From contig DCGS01000014.1 in NCBI GenBank assembly GCA_002314645.1, positions 9,179-22,902 on the forward strand: a DNA stretch of 13,724 nt. Direction: 5' to 3'. Position numbers and translations under genes: made by a program. This document shows positions 6,121-12,968 of the stretch, one piece after another. The notes below the pieces were generated by a model. That model was not told where the DNA came from and did not search any database. It saw only the letters and a list, made by a program, of their open reading frames with translations. The stretch comes from Ruminococcaceae bacterium UBA1772 (GTDB taxonomy: Bacteria; Bacillota; Clostridia; Oscillospirales; Acutalibacteraceae). Within the stretch, counting starts at the first letter, position 1, and each line of letters starts with the position of its first letter.

Positions 6121-6465
6121 ATGGATCTTTTAGAATTTTACAATTCCATAGACGGAAATTACGAAGAGGTTAAAGAACGCCTTGTACTAGACAGAATTAT
6201 AGAGAAAAATCTCATTAAGTTTTTAGATGATAAATCTTTAGAAAAGGCACGAATCGCCCTAGAAGAAAAGGACCTAGATGCAGCTTTTGTGGCAGCCCAT
6301 ACACTCAAGGGAATTTCAGGAACCTTAGGCTTCCCTGCCCTCTTTGAAAAAGCCTCAAAACTTTCCGAAAACCTAAAAAGCGGAAATGGACAAGATGCAC
6401 AAAAAATCATGAAAGAAATAGAGTTTGAACACTCAAAAGTGGTCGAATTAATAGAAAAACTATAA
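6121..6465 (+). CDS. Orphan HPt-domain phosphotransfer protein
   Basis: The 114-residue, wholly soluble, helical protein is a single HPt domain. The phospho-accepting His60 lies in AAHTLKGISGTLGF, the standard HPt motif, and the remaining helices (about 23-58 and 72-114) fit the four-helix bundle. Such proteins relay phosphate between response-regulator receiver domains in multistep phosphorelays. No histidine kinase or receiver protein is in the window, so its partners are elsewhere. GAGGTG lies 4 bases before the ATG. There is no space for a promoter between the yhhQ terminator and the gene, so expression would depend on terminator read-through or a promoter inside yhhQ. No terminator is seen between it and the ceramidase. 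Confidence 0.88.
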   Translation: MDLLEFYNSIDGNYEEVKERLVLDRIIEKNLIKFLDDKSLEKARIALEEKDLDAAFVAAHTLKGISGTLGFPALFEKASKLSENLKSGNGQDAQKIMKEIEFEHSKVVELIEKL

Positions 6466-6512
6466 ATATCTTGAAATTATTCACAAAAAGTTCTTAATTT
6501 GGTGGAAATAGT

Positions 6513-6542
6513 TTAGTTTTATTAAACATTGCTATATATAAT
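6513..6542 (+). promoter_or_regulatory. Upstream ceramidase promoter candidate
   Basis: TATAAT (6537-6542) has TTAGTT (6513-6518) 18 bp upstream. GTTTA (6511-6515) and TAAAC (6523-6527) form an inverted repeat over the -35 and may be a regulator site. It overlaps the second promoter. Confidence 0.45.
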
Positions 6543-6557
6543 AGGGAAGCGTATAAT
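6529..6557 (+). promoter_or_regulatory. Downstream ceramidase promoter
   Basis: TTGCTA (6529-6534) and TATAAT (6552-6557) have 17-bp spacing. Just downstream are TGTGAACA (6557-6564) and the palindrome TGTTAACA (6568-6575), similar 8-mers 11 bp apart, a possible operator. Together with the upstream pair this makes tandem overlapping promoters. Confidence 0.65.
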
Positions 6558-6601
6558 GTGAACATATTGTTAACAGACAATTTTAGCGGAGGGATAAACT
6601 T

Positions 6602-9571
6602 ATGAAAAAAACTTCAAAAGTAATCATCAGTCTCCTCCTCATCATCTCACTCATTTCTGGTCTCACTGGTGTATCTTACGCTACAGGCGCACTTACAACA
6701 GGAAACAGTTCAATGATGGTTGGTGTTGGTAAAGCTGATATTACAGGACCAATTACAAAGATCAGTACAGGTTACAACTCACTTGGTGACCTCATTTCTG
6801 GTCTTACAACAAGACTTTACGCAAGAGCTTTTATTGCTCAGGAAAAAGGTGGAAAGCCAGTTGTTTACTGCTCAGCTGAACTCGTTCATATGACAGAGAG
6901 CATTAAGCCAGCAGTAATTAAAGAGCTCAACGCTCGTGGTCTTACACAGTACACAGAAGAGAACGTAATGCTTTCAGCAACACACTGTCACTCTTCAACA
7001 TCAAACACTTCTTGGTATGCTCTTTACGACCTTATCAACGGTGTTCCAGGTTATGACGACGACTCATACAAGATCATTGTTCAGGGAATTGCAAACGCAA
7101 TTGAAGAAGCTGACAAGGACCTTGCTCCTGGTAAGATTGTTCTTTCATATGGTCAGACAGATATTGAATCTGCAAACCGTTCAATCAGTGCAGCTCAGTG
7201 GAATGTAAACTACAAGGATTACGGCTACTCAAAGCTCACAGACATTGAACAGGCTCTTAAGAATCCTAACAAGGAAATGCAGGTTCTCCGTTTCATGCAC
7301 GGAAATGATGACATCGGTATGCTTTCATTCTTTGCATCACACGGTACATCAAACGGCATGGACAACAGACTTCTTGCATCAGACCATAAGGGTTATGCAT
7401 GTCTCTTCGTTGAGAGTGCAATGGGCGGCGACTATGTTGCAGCAAACTGCCAGACAGCTTCAGGCGACATTTCACCAAACCTTCCAGATCCAAAAGCCGA
7501 AGCAATTACAGACGCATTCCTTCGTCCAGCAGACAGATTCAAGAACCTTGACGCAATTGAGAATCAGGTTTATGCAGGACAGCAGGAAGCTGACGCAATG
7601 CTTAGACTCCTCAAGGGTGGTTCAGGCGTTACAACAATTGAACTTTCAGGCCCTATTTCTGTTAACTATTCAACAGCTGACTTCTCAAACATTTCAGTTG
7701 ATGAAAAATACATTGGCGAATATCACATGCCTTATGACGACGTAGCAAACGCTAAGACAACAGAACCATGCATTGGTGCTGGTCTTATTGCTGGTGACGA
7801 AGAAGGTGCTCCAGTAGATAACGCTACAGAAGGTTCAGTAAGACATAACTACTATCTTGATGACAACGGCAACGTTCAGGTTGAGAAAGTAAACTTTGCA
7901 GATACAATTTCACTTTACGGTCTTGAAAATCTCATGGGACCAATTTGGCCAACAGCAATGAAGCTTCTCCAGTCAGACAGCTATGATGATGCTCAGATGG
8001 AAAAGGTTGTATGTCTTGCAGTTGGTAAGCTTATGCAGAAGAATCAGCCACTTCAGCTCATCAGAATTGGCCAGCTTGCAATTGCAGGTGTTTCATTTGA
8101 AATTACAAACGAGCAGGGCTACAGAACAGTTGCTCAGCTTGAGGATACACTTTCAGCAATTGGTGTAGAAAAGGTAATCCTTTCAACACACTCAAACGCA
8201 TACAGCCAGTATGTAACAACTCGTGAAGAGTTCGCAGCTCAGCACTATGAAGGTGCTACAAACCTCTTCGGACCATGGACTGGTCCAGCTGTAACTCAGG
8301 AGCTTGACAGACTTGCACAGGATATGGTTAAGGGTGTTGCTTCAGACAAGGGTCCAGGACTCAGAAACTCTGCTCCTCTTCTCCTTATCCCAACATACAC
8401 TTCAATTCTTAGCCCTTCAGCTGACAAGAACAACCCTGGTAAGCTTGTAACAGATACAGAAAAATCATATACAAATAACAACTGGGTATATGCAACATTT
8501 GAAAGTGCTAACCCAAGACACGTAGCAAAGCTTCAGCTTGCAGATCCAGATGCATTAACAGACTACACATACATGGAAGTTCAGAAGTATGTTGATGGCA
8601 AGTGGGTAACAATTAAGACTGATATTGACCCATATACAACAATCAGCTTTGACACTAAGGCAAACACTGCAACTGTTGGTTGGCTCCTTCGTGGTGTAGA
8701 AGATGGAACATACAGACTTGTTTACAACTACATCACAAAGACAGGAGATGGATCACTCCTTAGCGGTCTCGTTTCAAGACTCGACACTAACACAAACAGC
8801 TATGTTGAAGGAACAGTTACATCAAGCCCATTCACAATTGGTAAGGCTACAGTTCCTTCAGACGCTACAACACCAGACAAGAACGATTCAACAGTAGATT
8901 CAGCTGTTGTTGATAAGACACCAGGTGGAAACGAGGGTTCTATCCCAGGACTTGACAACGACATCCTTGACAAGCTCGTTGGTATCATTGGTGACGGCAA
9001 CGTAAACGACGTTCTTGATAAGATTCAGAGCGGTAACATCTCAGACCTCATTAAGGACCTCGGTTCTGACAAGGTAGACCAGATTAAAGACCTCCTTGGT
9101 TCAGACAACATTTCTAGCATCATTTCAGGAATCCAGAATGGTGGAAACATTAGTGACATCCTTGACAACATCTTTGGAAACATTAATCTTCCAGACATTA
9201 ACGTTCCTTCAAACGGTGGCAACACAACAAAGCCAGATGCAACTGACAAGGATAAAGATACAACTACAAAGCCTTCAGTAAAGCCTGATTCATCAACATC
9301 TGACATTGGTTCAGATATTGCAGATCAGATTGAAGACAAGATTGTAATTGATGACAATTCACCACTTGCTGGTTTAGATGAAACAGAATCTGATTCACTT
9401 ACAATTAAGGACACAACACCACTTGGTTCAAACGACTCAGCTCTTGACAGTGGCGACAAGGAATTAATTGCTAACACATCAGACAATGTTGCTCCAGCAA
9501 CAATTGCTTTCCTTGTTTCAACAATTTCAGCAGCAGGTGCTGTTCTTGTAGCAACAAAGAAATCTAAGTAA
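6602..9571 (+). CDS. Surface-anchored neutral ceramidase
   Basis: The 989-residue protein starts 8 bases after CGGAGGG. A signal peptide covers about 1-27 (cleavage after SYA). The neutral/alkaline ceramidase catalytic domain spans about 38-600: GVGKADITGP (41-50), zinc His128 and His130 in SATHCHSS, NRSISA (192-197), His247 in ASHGTS, SDHKGYA (260-266), the likely catalytic Ser291 in SGDISPN, Glu500 in AGVSFEIT, and Tyr534 in NAYSQYVTT followed by AAQHYEG and FGPWT, nearly as in the Pseudomonas enzyme. The family hydrolyses ceramide to sphingosine and fatty acid. A beta-type C-terminal ceramidase domain follows (about 601-745), then a long Asp/Ser/Gly/Thr/Lys-rich stalk (746-960) with 12-13-residue repeats, a membrane span (about 964-984) and tail KKSK. 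The stalk and anchor exceed the usual ceramidase length. Biased codons and tandem promoters suggest high expression. Confidence 0.93.
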   Translation: MKKTSKVIISLLLIISLISGLTGVSYATGALTTGNSSMMVGVGKADITGPITKISTGYNSLGDLISGLTTRLYARAFIAQEKGGKPVVYCSAELVHMTESIKPAVIKELNARGLTQYTEENVMLSATHCHSSTSNTSWYALYDLINGVPGYDDDSYKIIVQGIANAIEEADKDLAPGKIVLSYGQTDIESANRSISAAQWNVNYKDYGYSKLTDIEQALKNPNKEMQVLRFMHGNDDIGMLSFFASHGTSNGMDNRLLASDHKGYACLFVESAMGGDYVAANCQTASGDISPNLPDPKAEAITDAFLRPADRFKNLDAIENQVYAGQQEADAMLRLLKGGSGVTTIELSGPISVNYSTADFSNISVDEKYIGEYHMPYDDVANAKTTEPCIGAGLIAGDEEGAPVDNATEGSVRHNYYLDDNGNVQVEKVNFADTISLYGLENLMGPIWPTAMKLLQSDSYDDAQMEKVVCLAVGKLMQKNQPLQLIRIGQLAIAGVSFEITNEQGYRTVAQLEDTLSAIGVEKVILSTHSNAYSQYVTTREEFAAQHYEGATNLFGPWTGPAVTQELDRLAQDMVKGVASDKGPGLRNSAPLLLIPTYTSILSPSADKNNPGKLVTDTEKSYTNNNWVYATFESANPRHVAKLQLADPDALTDYTYMEVQKYVDGKWVTIKTDIDPYTTISFDTKANTATVGWLLRGVEDGTYRLVYNYITKTGDGSLLSGLVSRLDTNTNSYVEGTVTSSPFTIGKATVPSDATTPDKNDSTVDSAVVDKTPGGNEGSIPGLDNDILDKLVGIIGDGNVNDVLDKIQSGNISDLIKDLGSDKVDQIKDLLGSDNISSIISGIQNGGNISDILDNIFGNINLPDINVPSNGGNTTKPDATDKDKDTTTKPSVKPDSSTSDIGSDIADQIEDKIVIDDNSPLAGLDETESDSLTIKDTTPLGSNDSALDSGDKELIANTSDNVAPATIAFLVSTISAAGAVLVATKKSK
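9011..9196 (+). repeat. 12-13-residue repeats in the ceramidase stalk
   Basis: Residues 804-865 divide into five imperfect units: VLDKIQSGNISD, LIKDLGSDKVDQ, IKDLLGSDNISS, IISGIQNGGNISD and ILDNIFGNINLPD. A looser first unit starts at 787. Each has a hydrophobic start, a Gly/Ser/Asn turn and an Ile-Ser-Asp-like end. The pattern is in protein, not exact in DNA. Confidence 0.6.
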
Positions 9572-9580
9572 TTAAAATAG

Positions 9581-9618
9581 AAAGACCGTAACAAGAAATT
9601 CTTGTTACGGTCTTTTTT
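9581..9618. terminator. Bidirectional terminator between ceramidase and aldo/keto reductase
   Basis: A perfect 16-bp stem, AAAGACCGTAACAAGA (9581-9596) with TCTTGTTACGGTCTTT (9600-9615), has a 3-base loop and a T run behind it. The minus-strand reading also has a T-rich stretch after the stem, so it serves both convergent units. Confidence 0.93.
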
Positions 9619-9628
9619 ATGCCTTCAG

Positions 9629-10777
9629 TTATTCATGATAGAAATGATTTTTCTTAAGACTTTCAGTGTAGTCAGACATTACCTGTGCAATTTCTATTTG
9701 CTGTGGACACACAACCTCACAGCTCTTACAACCTACACATGCTGAAGGTCTCTTTTCCTTTGGAATTGTATTCATATTCATTGCCGAAACAAATCCGCCA
9801 TTTGTTACCTTGTCCTCGTTATAAAGGCCAAGAAGTCTTGGAATATCCAATTCCTGTGGACAGTACTTAGTACAATATCTGCATGAAGTGCAAGGAACGT
9901 TTCCATTCATAAAGTACTCAGAAACTTTATATACAAGCTTTAACTCGTCGTCACTGAATGGAGCTGGCTGACTAAATGTGTTTATGTTATCTACGAGCTG
10001 CTCATAGTTTGACATACCCGAAAGGACTGTAAATATTCCTGGAAGGGATTCAACGTAGCGGAGAGCAAGCTGTGGAGCTGTAATACCCGCTCTACTCTCT
10101 CTTACAGTAGCAAGAACATCCTCTGGAACATTTGCAAGCTTACCACCTCTTAAAGGCTCCATAACTACAATAGGAATGTTTCTCTTATTAAGTTCTAAAA
10201 CCTTACTTTTAGCATCCTGGAAGTCCCAGTCAATGTAGTTAAGCTGAAGCTGGCAGAATTCAATTAACTCACCATACGCTTCAAGGAAACGTACCATTGT
10301 GTCAAATGAACTGTGACATGAAAAACCAATGTGATTAATTCTACCCTTCTTCTTTTCCTCAGCAAAGTAGGAAATTAAATTATCCTTGTGAGCTAAGTAC
10401 TCATCTATATTGGTTTCACAAATGTTATGGAAAAGATAGAAATCTATATACTCAGTTTGGAGCTTTTCAAGCTGCTTTTCAAAGATTTCAGGAACCTTCA
10501 AAAAACTTTCCTTGTCAAAGCCTGGAAACTTTGTTGCAAGGTAGAAGGAATTACGCTCATAATTCTTCAGAATTCGTCCCATTACGAGCTCTGAATTTCC
10601 TCCGTGGTAGCCCCATGCGGTGTCATAGTAGTTGACGCCACTCTTCATTGCATACTCAACCATTTCCGCGGTTTTCTGCTCATCAGGCTTCTTGTCGTCC
10701 CCATCAATTGTTGGAAGACGCATACATCCCATACCAAGAAGAGAAATGTCCTTGTCCTTAAATCCTCTGTAGATCAT
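9629..10777 (-). CDS. Aldo/keto reductase with two C-terminal 4Fe-4S clusters
   Basis: The 382-residue cytoplasmic protein has an AKR barrel (about 1-285). The catalytic tetrad is visible as Asp52 and Tyr57 in YYDTAWGYHGG, Lys83 in LATKFPG and His117 in YLFHNIC. A ferredoxin-like domain follows with two cysteine sets, Cys296/299/302/306 (CTSCRYCTKYCP) and Cys347/350/353/357 (CVGCKSCEVVCP), enough for two 4Fe-4S clusters. Such fused reductases are common in anaerobes; they probably pass electrons between NAD(P)H, clusters and a carbonyl substrate that is not known. GAGGTG lies 5 bases before the start. The start overlaps the macrodomain stop (ATGA), so it is the last gene of a coupled three-gene operon. 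Confidence 0.92.
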   Translation of the reverse strand: MIYRGFKDKDISLLGMGCMRLPTIDGDDKKPDEQKTAEMVEYAMKSGVNYYDTAWGYHGGNSELVMGRILKNYERNSFYLATKFPGFDKESFLKVPEIFEKQLEKLQTEYIDFYLFHNICETNIDEYLAHKDNLISYFAEEKKKGRINHIGFSCHSSFDTMVRFLEAYGELIEFCQLQLNYIDWDFQDAKSKVLELNKRNIPIVVMEPLRGGKLANVPEDVLATVRESRAGITAPQLALRYVESLPGIFTVLSGMSNYEQLVDNINTFSQPAPFSDDELKLVYKVSEYFMNGNVPCTSCRYCTKYCPQELDIPRLLGLYNEDKVTNGGFVSAMNMNTIPKEKRPSACVGCKSCEVVCPQQIEIAQVMSDYTESLKKNHFYHE

Positions 10778-11556
10778 TTTAACACCTCGAGTTTTTGCCT
10801 ATAAATTTCGTAGTCCTCATTTGTGAAGACGTTGAAATAAACCTTCATATGCGATTCATTTTCTTTTAAGAAACGCATAACTGTCTCTATTGCAATTTCA
10901 GCCGCCCTTTCATTTGGAAAATGAAACACGCCTGTTGAAATACATGGAAAAGCAATTGATTCGACTCCACTACTAGCCGCAAGCTCCAGTGAAGAAAGAT
11001 ATGACGAAGCAAGTAGCCTTTCTTCTTCCAAGCTTGGCTCCCCTTTAATTATGGGGCCAACGGTATGAATAATATACTTTGAGGGAAGATTGTACGCACT
11101 TGTTATCTTCGCTTTTCCTGTCGGCTCTTCGTGACCTTGCTTTTCCATTATTTTTGCACAGTCAAGGCGGAGCTGGACGCCGCTAAACGTATGAATGCAG
11201 TTGTCTATGCACGCATGGTTTGGCATATAACAACCTGTCATTCCGCTGTTTGCGGCATTGACTATGACATCCACTTTAAGTGTTGTAATGTCACCTTGCC
11301 ATAAATAAATTTGCGGCAACATTTCCTTTAAACTTAAAGCATCTGTTATGCCTTTTTCCTCTATTGTTTCAGTTAAGTATTCATCCTGAATTTTTAGAAA
11401 GTCGTCTGATGCTTCTGTTGCAATTCTAACATTAAGCATTGCACGAAGGAGAGCCTTTTTTTCCTCCTCGTCTTCTGGAATTTCTAAATCATCATAAATT
11501 CTATTTTCATTTTTAAGGTATTCAATTAAATACAGTCTCTTGTCCTCTAAATTCAC
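10774..11556 (-). CDS. Zinc-dependent macrodomain protein, predicted protein-ADP-ribose hydrolase
   Basis: The 260-residue protein has an N-terminal helical part (1-80) and a macrodomain (about 83-258). ADP-ribose-binding motifs are QGDIT (87-91), VNAAN (99-103) and STGVFHFP (207-214). The segment GCYMPNHACIDNCIH carries Cys109, His114 and Cys116, the zinc ligands that define the Zn-macro subclass (the Staphylococcus aureus SAV0325 type), which removes ADP-ribose from proteins and is often encoded beside a SirTM sirtuin and a lipoylated GcvH-like carrier. Those partners are not in this window. The start is GTG, overlapping the exporter stop as GTGA, with no clear ribosome site, so it depends on coupling. 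It shares an operon with the Fe-S reductase. Confidence 0.9.
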   Translation of the reverse strand: MNLEDKRLYLIEYLKNENRIYDDLEIPEDEEEKKALLRAMLNVRIATEASDDFLKIQDEYLTETIEEKGITDALSLKEMLPQIYLWQGDITTLKVDVIVNAANSGMTGCYMPNHACIDNCIHTFSGVQLRLDCAKIMEKQGHEEPTGKAKITSAYNLPSKYIIHTVGPIIKGEPSLEEERLLASSYLSSLELAASSGVESIAFPCISTGVFHFPNERAAEIAIETVMRFLKENESHMKVYFNVFTNEDYEIYRQKLEVLK

Positions 11557-12428
11557 TCTGAGACCACGTCCTTGCCCTTTAAAGATATTTCACTGAGAAT
11601 TGTAGCGCCAAGGACTAAAACGACTCCTACGGCCGCAAGGGCGCTCATATGCTCATGTAGAATTACAACAGAGAGAATTACTGCAACCGTTGGATCTATG
11701 TAACTAAAAATGGCAACGGTCTGAGCTTCTACATTTCCAATGCTTCCGAAGTAAAGTGTATATGCAATTCCAGTGTGGAATATACCAACGACTAAAAGAA
11801 GGATAATAATTTTTGGGTTAAACTCAAGTGTTGTAACGTGCTCTGTTAGAAGAACATATGGCAGAACGGACACTGCCGCAAAGCCAAGCTGGAAAAGAGT
11901 TCTGTCTCCAGATGACATACCGTCTATGAACTTGTTTAAAATTATTACGCCAGCGTAGAATACGGCAGCGCCAAGTCCTAAGAAAACGCCCTTTGTGCCA
12001 GAAAGGCCTGTCTCAATAACGCCTGATACAAAGATCATGCCAATGAAGGCCACAAGGGCACAAAGGCCCTTCTTGACTGTTAGCGCCTCATGAAGAACTA
12101 TAGGCGACGCGAGTATTACAAACACGGGAGCCATATAGTAGCAAATTGTTGCTACGGATACAGTTGTATAGTTGTATGCCTCGAAGAGTAAAATCCAGTT
12201 TATTGCAATAACTACACCTGACACAAAAAGAATTGGCAGGTTCTTCTTCATAACACTTTTTTCTATTTTCTCACCTTTTACAAGGTGAACCACTAAAAGA
12301 AAGAGTGCACCAAGTACACCTCTTACAAAGGCAATTACACTTGATGGGAATGGTATATAACGTCTAAACAGACCAATGGTTCCAAAGGTTGTCATAGACA
12401 GAATGAGTTTAAGTTTGTCAGCTTTCAT
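11553..12428 (-). CDS. EamA/DMT-superfamily transporter
   Basis: The 291-residue protein has ten predicted membrane helices in two EamA repeats (about 8-135 and 148-282). Typical family features are ATICYYMAPVFVILASPIVLHE at the end of the first repeat and the matching IFSYIDPTVAVILSVVILHE in the second. Members export amino acids, metabolites or drugs; the substrate cannot be told. AGGAG is 8 bases before ATG. It is the first gene of the operon with the macrodomain protein and the Fe-S reductase, transcribed from the promoter at 12452-12480. Confidence 0.9.
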   Translation of the reverse strand: MKADKLKLILSMTTFGTIGLFRRYIPFPSSVIAFVRGVLGALFLLVVHLVKGEKIEKSVMKKNLPILFVSGVVIAINWILLFEAYNYTTVSVATICYYMAPVFVILASPIVLHEALTVKKGLCALVAFIGMIFVSGVIETGLSGTKGVFLGLGAAVFYAGVIILNKFIDGMSSGDRTLFQLGFAAVSVLPYVLLTEHVTTLEFNPKIIILLLVVGIFHTGIAYTLYFGSIGNVEAQTVAIFSYIDPTVAVILSVVILHEHMSALAAVGVVLVLGATILSEISLKGKDVVSE

Positions 12429-12451
12429 TTAATTCACTCCTAATGCTGAAT

Positions 12452-12480
12452 ATTATAAATCATTTACCTATTCTTAACAA
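12452..12480 (-). promoter_or_regulatory. Promoter of the EamA-macro-AKR operon
   Basis: On the minus strand TTGTTA (complement of 12475-12480) and TATAAT (complement of 12452-12457) have 17-bp spacing. The predicted start is about 17 bases before the coding region. Confidence 0.7.
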
Positions 12481-12534
12481 GAAAAAGACTGACAATATTC
12501 TATTCACCTCATTAAAGCGAAGGCTTTCAGAAAG

Positions 12535-12563
12535 TTGAAAAACAAAGACTATTGTGTTATCCT
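12535..12563 (+). promoter_or_regulatory. Promoter of the DtxR-like regulator / glf operon
   Basis: TTGAAA (12535-12540) and TATCCT (12558-12563) have 17-bp spacing. A short inverted repeat CTTTC-A-GAAAG (12524-12534) abuts the -35 and could be an operator; no classical DtxR iron box was found. Confidence 0.55.
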
Positions 12564-12590
12564 AGACTTACTAATTTCGAGGTGATATCT

Positions 12591-12968
12591 ATGGCAATTC
12601 AGGAATCTGGAGAAATGTATCTTGAAACCATTTTGGTTTTATCACAAAAAAATAATAGAGTCCGTGCAATTGACGTTGGCGAGGAACTTGGATATTCAAA
12701 GCCAAGCGTTAGCCGTGCAATGGGAATTCTAAAAAACGAAGGATATATTACCGTAGAGAAAGACGGAAGCATCCTGCTCTCTGAATCCGGCAAAGAAATA
12801 GCAGAGAAAATATATGAAAGACATATAGTTTTGTCTTCTCTTTTAACAAGCATAGGTGTTCCTGAGGAAATTGCAATTGAAGATGCTTGTAGAATGGAGC
12901 ACGTAATTAGCGACGAATCTTTTGACATTATTAAAAAACTTCACGAAAAGAGAAATAAAAATGCCTGA
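12591..12968 (+). CDS. Single-domain DtxR/IdeR-type metal-dependent repressor
   Basis: ATG 12591 is chosen because GAGGTG lies 6 bases upstream; a reading from 12552 would add 13 residues unlike the family. The 125-residue protein has a winged helix (about 8-65; RAIDVGEELGYSKPSVSRAM) and a dimerisation/metal-binding helix region (70-120). The likely primary metal site is Met9 (ESGEMYLETI) with Cys100, Glu103 and His104 (DACRMEHVISDE), the Met-Cys-Glu-His set of iron-sensing DtxR/IdeR, not the Asp/Glu set of MntR. His78 fits an ancillary site. The SH3-like third domain of DtxR is absent. It overlaps glf by 8 bases. Confidence 0.88.
   Translation: MAIQESGEMYLETILVLSQKNNRVRAIDVGEELGYSKPSVSRAMGILKNEGYITVEKDGSILLSESGKEIAEKIYERHIVLSSLLTSIGVPEEIAIEDACRMEHVISDESFDIIKKLHEKRNKNA

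Noticed and set aside
7245..7745. A 166-codon open frame on the plus strand within the ceramidase gene
   Set aside because: It lies wholly inside the ceramidase in another frame, its composition (Gln/Thr/Leu/Phe rich) is what biased ceramidase codons give when shifted, and it has no ribosome site or family motif.
12558..12580. DtxR-type iron box near the regulator promoter
   Set aside because: TTATCCTAGACTTACTAA matches its own reverse complement only at the ends, and does not fit the TTAGGTTAGNCTAACCTAA consensus.
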